Shown here: piece after piece, positions 20,856-38,066 of the stretch
How positions within the stretch are numbered: position 1 is the first letter of the stretch
Layout of the letters: each line of letters opens with the position of its first letter
Origin: Rhodotorula mucilaginosa
Taxonomy: Eukaryota; Basidiomycota; Microbotryomycetes; Sporidiobolales; Sporidiobolaceae
Assembly (NCBI GenBank): GCA_034406715.1
Contig: CP137870.1
Location: 930,001-994,000 of the forward strand
Reading direction: 5' to 3'
Length of the DNA stretch: 64,000 nt
Position numbers and translations under genes: made by a program
The notes under the pieces: model-generated
Database searches by the model: none
The model's input: the letters and a program-made list of their open reading frames with translations, nothing else
What the model was told of the DNA's origin: nothing

Positions 20856-23800
20856 ATGGAGTCGGCCGCGCTCGAAGCGCTCGACCTGCCCGACGAATCT
20901 CAATCGCAATCGCAATCTCAACCCTGGACGCAGACGCAGACTCAGCAGACGCAGCCGTCCCAGGGCCAGTCGCAGGGCAACAGTTCGAGGTTCCCGAGCG
21001 ACTTGTGGGGGATCTTGGTTGCTGTGACGGGACACAGGACGGCTTCGACGAGCGAGGCCGCTCCTCCTCCCCACAAGGCTGCCGCCGCCGGTACCGATGG
21101 CCCTTCCAAGCAGAATCACGGCGCCGCGCTCAATCCTCCTCCTCCGCCGCCGGCCGCTCTTCCAAGACCGGAGCGACTCGAACTCTTCAAAGGTCAGAAC
21201 TCGTACATGGTCGGACGGCACCCGAGATCCGACCTCCGGTTGAACGGTCCCAAGATCAGTTCGACCCACGCCAAGATCTGGATCGATCCAAAGACGGGAA
21301 TCATTCGCTTGGAGAACTTGGGCACGAACGGGACCTATGTCCGGAACAGCAAGGTGAGTGAGCTGCTGCCGCTCCTGTTCTCCTGAGTCGCTCATACTGC
21401 CGAGTATCTTCGTTCGGCGGGGGTTCGAGAGGCGGGGACATCGAAACAGCCTGTGCCCCGTATAGGCACGCGAGAAACTGACTCAGCATGCTCCGACAGG
21501 TGTCCAAGGGCAATGTCACGATCCTCGAATCCGGCGACCCGATCGTGTTTGGTCCAGCCTCGGCCGACTTTGACCACGAGTTCCGCTACATCTTCCAGTG
21601 CGACCCATCCCTCGGCGGCGGCGGGTCCAGCTCCGGAGACCCGTACGGCCTCGGCGAACTCTCACAGAGCCAGTCGGCCGACGGGAAAACTTCGATCCAC
21701 TCGTTCTACGAGGTGCGCGAGCAGATCGGCAAGGGCAGCTTTGCCGTCGTCCGCAAGGGGGTCAGGAGGAGTGACGGCATGATGGTCGCGATCAAGATTA
21801 TTCAGAGAGCGAGGTTTGCCCACAACCCAAAGACGGTCGAGATGATTGAGCGCGAAGTCGGCATCATCCAGACACTCGAGCACGTGAGTCGACGCTTTTT
21901 CTCGTCGCCTGGGTTTGTAACCTGAGCTGATACCCTGTTCGTTATTCAGCGGTTCTGCGTTCGATGTTACGACTACTTCGAGGACGATCAACGAATTTGG
22001 TGAGTGCGCAGCTGGGGCTCGAGTCGAGCTCCCGAAAGGCCCGTCCCATGCTAATCGATCCGGTCCGCAGGCTCGTCTTGGAGTATGTCGATGGCGGCGA
22101 CTTGCTCGAGTATGTCATGAAACGACGAGGGTTGAGTGCGTCTTCTGCCGTGCGATGGTCAGCCCACATCGGGCCCTTGATCCGCATTGCGCTGACTCTC
22201 CTTCGGCTCTTTTTGACACACAGAGGAATCGGAAGTGCGCGAGATCGCCCTCATGATCTGCGAAGCGGTCGCCTACCTCCATTCGAGGGGGATCACCCAT
22301 CGAGACCTGAAGCCGGAGAACTTGCTCTTGACTCGGGGCGAGCACCCCGTCTGCAAGGTGACCGACTTTGGTTTGGCCAAGATGGTGGACGACCAGGTGC
22401 GCTTTTGCTCAGTCCGGGTTTGATTGCGGGAAACTGACGAGACGCGGCCCGCGCAGACTCGTCTGCTCACCATGTGCGGCACGCCGACGTACCTAGCGCC
22501 AGGTCTGTAACCTCACCTTGCTTCGAAAGTTCTCGCCAGGACCTGCTGACATCTTAAAATCCTCACAGAGGTCATCTTGAACCCGAATCCGGCCGCCGGC
22601 TACAGCTCCATCGTCGACGCTTGGTCCATCGGCGTCGTCCTCTGGTGCTGCTTGACGAACCAGACCCCGTTCGACGAGACCGAGTCTGAGCCGCTCGCGT
22701 TGCGGATGCGGAGTCGACAAGTCGACATGTCGGTTCCTCAGAGTCTCGGCGTCAGCGACGTCGCCATCGACTTCTTGCGCAAGCTGTTGAACCCCGATCC
22801 GCGCTTCCGCATGAGCTGCTGTGCGTTCTTTTCCTTACTGCTGCACACTGAGGAAAGAGGAAGACTCTGCTGACGCGACCGCGGCGATGAACAGCTCAAG
22901 CGCTCAAACACCCTTGGCTGATCACGAAAGGGTCGTCCGACGCCGACTCGGTCGCGTCCATCCCGTTTATGTGCTCCTCCCTTCCGTACAACGACCCGCT
23001 CCGATCCGTCATCGATTCGAATTCGAACGCCGGAGAGGACGCCGTCATGACCGCCCTGACTGGTACGAGTCCGGCTCAGAGTCATCCCAAGATGGATGGT
23101 CTCGTTGTTGCACCGGAGGATAGCGGTATCGATTCGCAAGGGTTCGGTGCGTTGATCGATGGAATCTGCGACACGATGAATGCCTTTACTCATTCTCCAC
23201 CCTCCTTTGATCGCGCAGGCAAACTCGCATTGTCTGATCTGCCCGGTCCCGCATCGACCACCACTCCTCGGCCTGCACATGATGGCGAACGTCCACCCAC
23301 TTCGCCTCTCACGGGACAGAAACGCAAAGAGCCGATGTCGCGGTTCAGCGATTCGAGCATCGACGCTGGTTCCTCTGCCGTCATCGAACCGAGTCCGGCC
23401 AAGATGCCCCCGCCGCCCCCGCCGATCCGGAAGGACATCCCGCGGGTCAAAGCGGTCGATGCTGCCGTCGTGAGCGAGAGTAGCGACGAGCGCGAGCCGA
23501 GCACGGCCGAAGACGACCTCGATGATTCTGCCGCCGTTCAACCTGCAAGTCCGACCAAGGATGATGCGCTCGCGGCTGCGACGGGCGACATCGCGCTCGA
23601 GAAGGCGACCGAGACTCCGCCGTCCGTCAGCGAGGCCGACGTTGAAGCGGTCGCTGGGGAGTTGGAGGAAGAAGGGCTTGGAAAAAGGGCACCAGCCCGG
23701 AAGGCACGACCATCGCGTGGCGCTGCCGCAAAAAGGGCAGCTCCGACCACCGCTGCCACCACTCGCGGCCGCAAACGGCCTTCAGATCCTCCTCGTGTAC

Positions 23801-23934
23801 CCGCCGATGATGCAGAGGCGGAGGAGGCCGACGCCGAGGCGGAGCCTGACACCACCACCAAAGCAAAACCGGAACTGACCGGGATCGCAGCAACTGTCAA
23901 AAATCGGCGACGCAAAGTCGCCAAATACGCCTGA
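20856..23934 (+). CDS. CDS1: FHA-domain checkpoint kinase (CDS1/CHK2/RAD53 type)
   Basis: This is the effector kinase of the DNA replication/damage checkpoint, activated by ATR/ATM-type kinases. The N-terminus is an SQ/TQ cluster with about ten SQ or TQ sites within some 30 residues. One FHA domain follows: [25 protein letters not shown] and [13 protein letters not shown] carry the phospho-binding Arg, Ser-X-X-His and Asn-Gly-Thr. The kinase, spread over several exons, has [39 protein letters not shown] and [11 protein letters not shown], so all catalytic residues are present. A roughly 330-residue tail is disordered and basic (ends RRRKVAKYA). The single FHA is as in Cds1/Chk2; S. cerevisiae Rad53 has two. 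Stop at 23932-23934. Confidence 0.93.
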
Positions 23935-24131
23935 AGGAGGCAGGTCTTTATGTTTATCTCTCTTGGCCCCTCGGAATATGACCCCGCTGTAGATTGTACC
24001 CCTCGTGCACATTCATCCTGTACCCGTTCAAACTCGTATACCCCGTTTACGACCCCTCTTCTTTCTCCCCCTTTCGTCTGGACATGCATTGGAACGACGT
24101 GTACATTCCAGTCAAGCTCAACAGGTCAAGA

Positions 24132-27100
24132 TTACCAGTAGTTGATGTTGCGGAACGGCACGATTCGAGGCAGCTTGGCGTCTTTGCGCCGTTTCTTCTC
24201 CGCCGCCCACCGATCGATCCACGCCTTCATCTTGTTCCGCGAGTTGGCCGTGTGCACGTTGACAGTCGGGATGACACGCGTGTAGTCAAGCGACAGGCAG
24301 AAGCATGTCAACCTGGTGCGGCGAGTAAAGTGTCCAGCATCAGCTCGAGCTCGTTTCGAATCTTGAGGTTGTGGCGGACTGCTCACTCGAAGAAGCTCGA
24401 GTGCTCGGAATATGGCACGCCGAAGGCCATGGTCAACGGCGTCGAATCCCGCTGCGGATCTGCGAGCGAAACAGGATCAATTATCGCTCGCTTGCGACGC
24501 GTGCCCGAAGCAGACTCACAAAGACCTGCGGGCGAGAATTTACGCTGCTGCTCGATTTGCAAGATCTTTGCGATGGACGGCAGCTTGTCCTTCGATTCGG
24601 ATCGATAGGTCCATCCTGGGAACGTGCGCTCAGTCAATCGCATGCGTCAGGATAATCCGCGGCGACCGCAGACGGCTCACCGGTAGGTCGTAGGCCGATC
24701 ATCTTTGTGAACCCGTTCTCGATCCGCGGAGCCTTGTACTTGCCGAGGTAATCTTGCATCACCTCGCGCGTGATATCTCGCAGCCCGCCGATGTGGACTT
24801 GCGCCTCGAGCGGATTTTCCGTGAGCAGCGCGTGCAGGTCCGGGTCGTCTTGAGCGAGGCAGAGCGACCGCTTGTACCCGTCGCAATAGACCTTGGTCGA
24901 CAAGGCGTGCGCAATCGCTTTCACGATGCTGTGAGCCGCAGAGTCAGGGTCGAGCTCGCAACCGGGCCCGGGCCCAAGCCAGGGTTCAGAAGAAGAGACA
25001 CACCGTTCTTTGCCGATTGAGTAGGTACCGACGAGGACGAGCAGCCGCTCCTTCTTCGGCTTGAGATCAGGTTTCTCGTCTTCCGCCTTGACAGCCTCCG
25101 GTTCGAGGTCCTGTTGCGCGTGGGACGACAGCTGAGCGGCGGCCGCATTGCCGAGGACCTCGCGAACGAGCTCCGTTTCGCTCTTGACCGACGGGTTCCT
25201 GTCCTCGCCTTCCCACGCTTGGCGGGTGCTACCTCGGGTATTGACGTCTCCTTCGGCTTTGATGAGAGCGGCTGCGTTGTCGTCCGTTGATGGCGCCTCG
25301 TCGGAACAAGGTCGCGACTTGATTCCTTCGGACAGCTCTTCCTGTCGACGTTCCGCCGGGCCTTCGTGCGCGGCGAGCCACGCTTCCTCGTCCGGCTCGT
25401 CCTCCCCGTCGCCTGCGTTGGCGATCGGAGTCGACCCACTCGGTCCCGGATGCAAACCATGGAGCGGAGTCTCCTCCCGCATGGTAGTCGCAAGATTGTC
25501 CTCGTCGTAATCTTCCGGTAGCGCTTCAAGTTCCATCATCGCAGACGTTTCGTCCTCGTCGGCCTTGACTTCGTCTTTGACGTCGCCCGTCCGAGCGAGC
25601 CAGCCTTTGAGGCCTTTCCGTTCGCCGTCTCGACCATCCGCTCGCCACAGGGCCGACTCGTCGCCTCCGATCACTCGCTCCTTGACGAGCTCGGCACAGG
25701 CAGAAATGACGAGTTCCTGCGCCGGGAAGCAGTACGACGGCCCGAGATAGGTCGTGTCGAGGTAGATGGCGTCGAGCTTTTTCTGCGTCCGACCGGGAAG
25801 CGGGTCGACGAACCCGCCGGCGACGGGGTCAAAGCCTTGATTGGAGGAGGAAGACGCGTTTGATGATGCACGTGACATGGAGGGAGCGCGCAGCTGGGTC
25901 TGTAGCGTTGCTGGCTTGTTCGAAGGCGGCGTCGGAAACGACATGCATGGGTGGACGATATGGGCCGGAGACGCCCGGAAGTCTGTGCGAGCGTCTCTTA
26001 GTCAGTCGACACGCAGAATGCGAGGCTGGAACCAGCTCGCCGCACCTCCGCAATGCAGGTATCGAAAGATGCGATTTGGCGTCTTCGAGTACGGCGATTT
26101 GGGGTCCGTATGTGGACCCTCGAATAAGAAGAGCACCGAGCCCGGACAGCTGTATCGGCAAGCATCAGTACCACAACAAGGCTTACACCTCGACCGCAGG
26201 TGCGTGCAGGACGCACTGGTTCGCGTCAATCAGGGTGACATCGATCCCGTGCACCTTGACGGTCTGGTCCAGCGGTAACGGGAAGAGGTACTCGTCTCGC
26301 ACGCCGAGCTTGAGTTTGATAAGGTTGATCGTGGTCTGCGAGGCGTAGATCGGGCCTCCGCTCCAGGTCGAAGAGAGGTTCTGATAGTGATCGGCTGCAG
26401 AAGGAAATACGGGATGAACGAGCTGTGGGCCGTAAAAGCTTGCAGATAAGAGGACGAGACTCACAGTGAGCATGGGACAAGAAGTAAGCCTTGCAGCCGT
26501 CGATTTTGCCATAGCGGAAAGCGTCCACCGTCACCTCCATTCCGTCGATCCATTTGTAGAACGGTACCCTCCGCTCTTCGCCCTTTGGCAATCGGCCTCT
26601 CTGCTTGTCCGCCTTCTCGGCAGCTTTCCACTGAATCGTTTCGGCGTGTCCGGCCATGAGAGCGGTGAAGGCGTTCGGGAGGGACGACAAGACCGAAAAG
26701 GGTTTCTTGGCGCCGGGGGCGCCGTCCGCATCGGGCGAGTCGCTCAAGGTCGGCGAAGCACGATCTGGCGGAGGGGCACGAGTGAAGAGTCGAGAAAGAG
26801 GTGCGAGAAAGGAACCCGTTCCGGATTTCGCTTCCTCCTTCTGAGGAGGCGGTGGCGGTGGCGCACTCGGAAGGACGATCACCTCGTCGTCGGTCGTCGC
26901 CGGTTCCTGTACCACCACGAGCTCCATGTTGTCGTCGTCGTCATCATCATCTTGATCCGTGCAGCCATCACGTGGATCTTGCTCGCACGGATCGCGCAAC
27001 TTTTCCTCGGCTGCGAGGAGGTTGGCAGTCCCTTCCGGTCCGTCGTCGACAGCCGGCGCCGCCGCTGCGTTCCCGTCCACCGCTTCGGGCTCCTTGGCCT

Positions 27101-27578
27101 CGCTTGGCTCCGCCAACCAGTCCTCCTCTTCGAGGATGATCTTGCCCGCCGTGCGCTTGACTCCGCTGGTGCCCGCGATGGGCGGAGGCGAGAGCACCGT
27201 CAGGTCCTGCGAGCCGGACGAAGGCGCGTCGGATTCGTCGGACGAGTCGAGCAGCTCGACCGTGCCCAGTTTGCGGTTGTCTGCCACAAAGGCCTTGCGT
27301 TTCTTGACGCCCTTCTTCTTCGTCTTCTTGGGAGTCGTCGTCTTGGAGTCGGCTTTGACCTTTGACGTCGCCGCCTTGGTAGCCTTTCCGGTGGCAGTCG
27401 GCGGGTCCTGCGCTGCTGCTTTGCCCGTTGCGACGCTCTTGCGCTTCTCTGGCGTCTCTGCCTCGCTCGGAGCGGGGCGTTTCTTGCTCGAGGTTGACGG
27501 CGATGCTCCGGGCTGGCGAACGAAGCTGTCGAGGGTCGGCGCTCGAGCGGGAGCAGGCGTCTTTGGCGAGCGTGCCAT
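24132..27578 (-). CDS. PSO2: PSO2/SNM1, interstrand-crosslink repair nuclease
   Basis: Pso2 is a 5' exonuclease of the metallo-beta-lactamase/beta-CASP family that processes interstrand crosslinks in the nucleus. Exon 1 (from ATG 27578) encodes a basic, disordered N-terminus and then FTALMAGHAETIQWKAAE and VDAFRYGKIDGCKAYFLSHA; the next exon completes HAHSDHY, the metal-binding motif. Later junctions rebuild DANHCPGSVLFLFEG, CGDFRAS, DAIYLDTTYLGPSYCFPAQE, LLVLVGTYSIGKERC, and VPYSEHSSFFELTCF. The last exon contains RVIPTVNV and ends FRNINYW. No UBZ zinc finger is visible in the N-terminal part. Between CFPAQE and GTYSIGKE lies an acidic insertion of roughly 200 residues. It is tail to tail with CDS1 and head to head with SMC3. 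Confidence 0.94.
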
Positions 27579-27864
27579 CCTCGGCGCTCTCAGGTCGACA
27601 GCTTGGGTAGACTAGGCTCCAGAGCAGAAGCTGGGCGGGGGCGAGTCGAGTGTGGCGAACGAAAGGCCAGCTGCGAGATGTCAACGTCAGAAATGCGGGG
27701 TGGAAAGCCCGGTAATGGCAATAAAAGGAAGCAATACAAGCTGTGCCATTAGATCTGCACTCCAGCCTCCCCTCAAGCGAGTGCAACCTGCGACGCGACG
27801 CGTTTGATGAGATTTCGCTTTCTTCGAGGCTGAGCAGCTGAAAGCCCGTGTGGAAGCGTCCGGG
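27579..27864. promoter_or_regulatory. Shared PSO2-SMC3 promoter with an MCB-like site
   Basis: Only 286 bases separate the two divergent ATGs. An ACGCGT hexamer (MluI cell-cycle box) lies at 27798-27803, preceded at once by GACGCG, 62 bases before the SMC3 start. In ascomycete yeasts ACGCGT is the MBF site that drives G1/S genes, including cohesin genes; here the function is inferred from the motif and its position. Confidence 0.5.
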
Positions 27865-32825
<4,961 letters not shown>

Positions 32826-33481
32826 GATGTGTGCACTCTCGTGAATGTACAGCCTTGCAGTCAGTCGGTTCAGTCGGTGTATGGTTAGCAGTCAGTCTTG
32901 TCGGTACCCGCGTTTGTTCGATCGTGTTGTAGCCCGCTTTGTACGAGTCCAACGCCTGCATAGTCGCGATGCGCTCCGCGCCAAGACCACGTGATACCTG
33001 TCAGCGGATCTCGCCTACGTATGGTCTCGACGTCTCATCGCGGAAGAGCGTACAGGCTAACTAGGCAGCGTTTTCGTCGGGTGAGCGTAGATTTCGACCT
33101 TCTCAGCTTGATTTTGCGCTTGAAACGGATCTTCATTCGTGTCACGCACTTCAAGCCCACGCAGTCGTACTATACTGGGCATCCTTAAGCTGTCGGAGGC
33201 TAAAGTATGCCCAAGGAGCCCCATGGTGGGTGCGAAGAGCCGGAATCTCCACTTACCTCACCGGTGGCGATGCGCGCGAGTCGCGAATAGCGTCATCTCC
33301 TCGCGCGTCAACGCTGGCGGGGACCGCACCTCTTGCTCGCGCGCAAGGGCTGCTCTCTTGCTCTTCCTTCATCCGCATATCACAGCAAGTACAACAGACC
33401 ACTGGTAAGGCGAGCTAAAGGAGGTCACAGGGCCGAAAGCCGGCACTCAAACTGACACTCCACGCTCTTGTCGCAGAAACT
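32826..33481. other. Intergenic region after SMC3
   Basis: This 656-base stretch has no supported gene. It contains a CACGTG E-box at 32988-32993, about 490 bases upstream of the next start, and CT-rich DNA near 33350. Confidence 0.4.
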
Positions 33482-34041
33482 ATGTCGACCACTTCGAGCC
33501 ACAACACGGGCAACTCGGCCCCGGCTTTCTCTGGCTCGAGCCGCGAGGGTGCCGTCGAGGGCAACACGTCCGGAGCTGCTGGATCTCGGGGAGGCGCACC
33601 GCCGAGTGAGTCTGGTCTCCTCGAGGGGTGCCTTAAGCGCCGCCGGAGGAGAGACAGGACAAGAGCGGGCTGACAGTTCATGTTTGCGTCGCTGCAGAGC
33701 CGACCCTCGGAGAGCAGATGGGCATCACCATGCCGGCCGACACCAAGATCATCTCGACCGAGCGCGAGGGCGACCACGTCGAGCCGAACGTCCTCCCCGG
33801 CGAGTCGCTCTCGACCGCCGGACCGGGAGGCGACATGCGTCAGCGTAAGACGCAGGAGCACGAACTCAAGGGGATGAAGCAGCGCCTGGAGAACGACGAC
33901 GAGCGTGCGAGCCGCGAAGCGCTCGGATACGACGAGACCATCACGCGTCTCCGGTCAGTCTCTCCTTAGCTTGTCCTGCTCGCGGCTTGGCTTCCTGACG
34001 ATTGGCTCGCTCCCGACAGGCAACCGCCCAACGTCCAGTAA
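33482..34041 (+). CDS. Small hydrophilic protein, unrecognised
   Basis: Three exons give about 130 residues. Exon 1 begins MSTTSSHNTGNSAPAFSGSS, Ser/Gly-rich. After an intron comes KPTLGEQMGITMPADTKIIS, then an acidic and Gly-rich stretch (LPGESLSTAGPGGDMRQRK) and a charged helical segment (HELKGMKQRLENDDERASRE). The last exon adds QPPNVQ. No signal peptide, membrane span or cysteine. The composition, hydrophilic and without order-promoting residues, resembles small stress-induced fungal proteins, but no family can be named. The splice sites are all consensus, and the frame carries across both introns, which supports it as real. Confidence 0.7.
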
Positions 34042-34473
34042 GGGCATCGTCTATCCCGGCCCCGTGTAAATAGATGATCTCCAGGTCACCGCGAAGTCGA
34101 CATTGCAAAGCAGAATTGAAACGCATCCCTCACAGCGGGTCTATCGTGTCTGTGGCCTCCCCTTAACGTACGTGAAAGTGCCGATAGCCTGCGCGTGTCC
34201 GCGACTGCAGACGGCAGCGGTGCGAGCGGGGTCGATGACGACGTCGTCACTGGATGGAATGGGCGGGTACAAAGTCGACAACGGAGGAAAAGGGAAGAAC
34301 AGGCTGTGCAGATTCAGAGGCTCTGATCTCGTGCGTAGCCCAGCAGGAGCGCTACGGGACCGCGACGTCGACAGCGTAGAGACCAACGTGCGATCTTCGG
34401 CGACTCGGTTCGCCTTCATCCGCTTTACCTCTTGCTGTCAATTGACCACAGACTGCTGCAGAGGCGAGCAACG
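34042..34473. other. Intergenic region before the fasciclin gene
   Basis: This 432-base region contains the perfect 14-base palindrome listed separately and no supported gene. Confidence 0.4.
34236..34249. promoter_or_regulatory. Perfect palindrome TGACGACGTCGTCA
   Basis: The 14 bases read identically on both strands and contain the GACGTC core of CRE/bZIP sites. It lies about 225 bases upstream of the fasciclin-protein start. A binding role is a guess from symmetry and position. Confidence 0.4.
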
Positions 34474-37400
34474 ATGCGATTACTAGCTGCGCTGCTCTGG
34501 CTGCCTGTGGCCCTGGCAGCAGTACGCGAGCCGGACTTGTCGAAACCTCGCCCGCCCCCACCTCCGCCAGACACGACCCACCTCGTCGACTTGCTCAGCG
34601 CCAGCCCGGATCACAAGCTGCTCTTGACAGCGTTCCAGCATGCTCGACTCATTCCGACCCTCAACCGCCTCAACGGGAGCACCCTCTTTGCTCCGACAGA
34701 CGACGCAATCCGCCGCGAACGAGGTGACTCGGTATGGGCAGCAGTCGCGAGTCTAGCCGACAACGGTGAACTCGGCCCAGAGCACGACAACTTGCAGCTC
34801 GAGCTCCGAGATACTCTCCTCTACCATGTTCTGAACTACACCATCGTCCCGCCGCCACCCTCCAACTCGTCGAACTCGACGCGGCCGGAACCTCACAAGC
34901 CTCTGCCGCTCGATGTTCCGACCTTGCACGAGACGCTGTATTACCCAAGCTTGTCGCCTTACAACAAATCCTTCCCGGCTCCGCCGACCTTGCCCGGCAC
35001 CGAGCCGAACAAGCCGGACCCCGATGCGCCCGATGACCGACCCGAAGGTCTCTTGCACGGAGAGGGCCAGAGACTGCGGATCGTTCGGAAGAGCGCGCAT
35101 GTCGAGCAGAGCAAGAAGAAAGGAAGCGAGATCTGGGTTGGCGTCGACTGGAGAGGCGACGGAGGAAGTCGCGTCGCCGAGCCGCAGTTTGCCGTCAACG
35201 GCGTCCTGCTCTCGATGGACGCCGTGCTGCACAAACCGGCCGATCTCGGTGAGTGCGGATGACTAGAGCTTCACGCACGCATATTGACCGAACAGCTCTG
35301 CAGCCACTCTGGTCCGCACTGCGCCGGAACTGTCAACCCTGGCGTCCCTCCTGCCGGCCTCCATCCTCGACTACCTCAGCACGGCACCCCATTTTACGCT
35401 CTTTGCACCAACAAATGAAGCTTGGGCCGAGTTGACCGACCTGGAGATGCGATACCTTCGCTCCGGGCTCGCGGACGGCGACTTGAGCGAAATCTTTGGC
35501 GACAGCGCGTCACAGAGGGGCGCGGGCCGAGGCAAAGTCGGCTACCTCGAGACGCTCATCGGCAAGAAGGCAAACGGCACGGCGAGTCTATGCACGGTCC
35601 GGAACGGCACGCTCGCAGTCTCGGCCGAAGGGGACCGGCTTCAGGTCGCCGTCAACGGCACGGCAATCGCTAAAGGCGACATCCTCGCCAAGAATGGTGC
35701 GTTGTCACTCATGTTGTTCTCTCCCTGAAGAGAGTTCTCTCCCTGCTGACACTGTTGCCCGTCTCAGGCGTGATACACACCGTGCCCCACCTCCTGCTCC
35801 CGTCCGGTTCGCTCGCTCTCACCGCTGAAAAGTACCTCATTGCGCTCGGGGCGACTCACTACGTCGCCCTACTGCGCTCGGTTAACTTGTCGCACTACGT
35901 CCAGATCCCGTCCAACGAGCCCGGTACGGTAATCGATACGCCGCTGCCGCCGCCGGTGCTTGACCTTCAAGGAGCCCAAGTCCCGTTAGAGCTCGTCAAG
36001 CAGGAATCACCCGAGCACATCGAGAAGGAGAAGGAAAAGTATACCATCCTGGCGGTCCGAGATGACGTACTCGCTTCGTCGATGCTCGGCGCGGCGGTCA
36101 GCTCGCTTCGATCGCCCATCTTGAGTGGCCGTCCGTTACCTCCCAACGGCAGCCTCGCGCTCGAGGAATTGCTCCGGTACCACATCGTCGCGGATCAGTG
36201 GCGGCCGCATGACCTCGAAGATGGCATGCTCATCGGGACGGAGCTCAGGACCGATGCGCTGCGAGGGTCTCGCCAGCGTGTCGCAGTCGGGGTGCAAGGC
36301 GAGGACGGCAGCCTGGGAGATGGTTGGGGCAAGGCGCAGAAGCATCGCAAACGTCGTCGCGGCGACGAGGACGATAGCGATGACGATGACGACGAGAAGG
36401 AGATGCTCAGCTGGGGCGGCGCGAACGTCGTCGCCGACCCGGTCGTTGTCGGCGACTCGATCATCTATCTCCTCTCGTCGCTGATTGAGCCGCCCCCGAT
36501 CGCCATCACCGCGGCCGTTTCCGACCTGCGCCTCTCCACCTTTGTGGCCTCGGTCTACGCCGCCGCGCTCGACGGAACCCTCGCGACTCGGCCCGCCGTG
36601 ACCTACCTCGTACCGACGAATCCGGCATTCGCCGCGCTCGGACTCACGATGCAATACCTCCTGCTACCGACCTCGCGGGACGAGCTCCGGTCGGTCCTCA
36701 AGTATCACGCGGTGGACGAGATCGTCTACCTCGACGACTTTCCGCGCAGCGGAGGGGCTCGGTACCCGACGCTGTTGAGCGGATCCGAGATCTACTTTGA
36801 GCGCGAGCCGTCCAACTCAACCCTCTCGGTCCATGGTCCGACCCTCGGTGGACTCCCCGCGAACGGCGAATCGCGCGATGCAGCCGTCGTCGAGGGGAAC
36901 ATCCTCACCGAAACGGGGGTCCTGCACGTCCTCGACCAAGTCGAGCTCCCGCCTGATCTCGACATCACGCTGGAGAAGCTCATGCGCGGCGCAAAGGCCA
37001 ACACGATGTTGAGCCTGATCCGCGCGGCAAACATGACCTGGGTCCTTGACGGCAAGCGAGCGCCGAATAGCGACGAACGCGACTCGGTCCGCACTAGAGG
37101 CAGTGACCGCCTCACCGGCCTTGTCGCTCACGACCATCGTGATGATCAGGCGTACACGATCCTCTGCCCGACTGACAAGGCCCTGTCGCGTCTCAACCTG
37201 ACATATTATCACGAGCACCCCGCCGCGCTTGCCGCCCTCGTCCGGCAACACATCCTCCCAACGGAACCGGCCACTTCCAAGTCGGGCTCTCCCTTCCCGC
37301 CTCGGACCGCTTTGCCGAGCTCGCCCCTCCTGCTCGAAGACGCCAAGTTGTTCCAGTCGCTGCTGAGTCGAGGTCAGCCGGGCGGCAAGAGCAAGTTTGG

Positions 37401-37824
37401 CTCGGTCGCGTTCAAGAAGTGGGGGGCCGGCGACGACGACTGGATGGTCGGGATTGCTGGAGCTCGAGGCACCAAGGGTGACGACGCGGCGCGCGTACTC
37501 GCTTGGGGACGGGCTACCCCATGGTTTGTCGACGCGGATGGGAAACGCCGCGAACACGACGCCGACGATGATACCTTCACGTCAAGCACTGAACTGCTGC
37601 ATACGATCTCGACGCGCTTGGCCGCTGCAGGTGGCGTCATCAGCATCGACTCGGTTTTGATTCCATATGAGCCGGGTTGGTTCCGCCGGTGGGGCTGGAT
37701 CGTCCTTGTCGTCTTGGTCGGAGTCATCGCTCTGGCTGGCGTCGGCTTCTTTGCCGTGCGGTGGTACCGACGGAGGCAAGCGAGGAAGTACGACCGCCTG
37801 AACAGCGAGGAAGATGAGGACTAG
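34474..37824 (+). CDS. Multi-fasciclin (FAS1) type I membrane protein
   Basis: The protein has a signal peptide (MRLLAALLWLPVALAA), a large luminal part and one membrane helix near the end (WIVLVVLVGVIALAGVGFF), followed by a short basic-then-acidic tail ending NSEEDED. FAS1 repeats are visible by the lines LNGSTLFAPTDDAIRRE, PHFTLFAPTNEAWAELTD, AVTYLVPTNPAFAALG and YTILCPTDKALSRLNL, each with a YH- or NG-VIH-type partner motif (NGVIHTVPHLL, ETGVLHVLDQV); four or five copies. Several N-glycosylation sites are seen. Exons: 34474 to about 35248, then from 35307, then from 35768. Comparable fungal proteins of the vacuole or ER (S. cerevisiae YLR001C type) have unclear function; FAS1 domains usually mediate adhesion. 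Confidence 0.88.
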
Positions 37825-38066
37825 CTCGTCGGTGCCTCGCACGATTTCCTCTTGAACATAGACCATGCCACCGCGCCCCTCGCATGTTGTTACATTCCTC
37901 TCCTCTTTCCCTTCGTAGTTTAAAAGCATGTAGCATGTTGGTCTTCAAAGCTTTGGCGTGTGTGCCTTTCGGACCTCGCGCGGCACAATCACGCTCATCA
38001 CCGGCACCAACTCTTCGTCTCTCCTCGCTCTCCATCTTGCGTTCAAAGCTGCTCTGTTCGAGGAGA

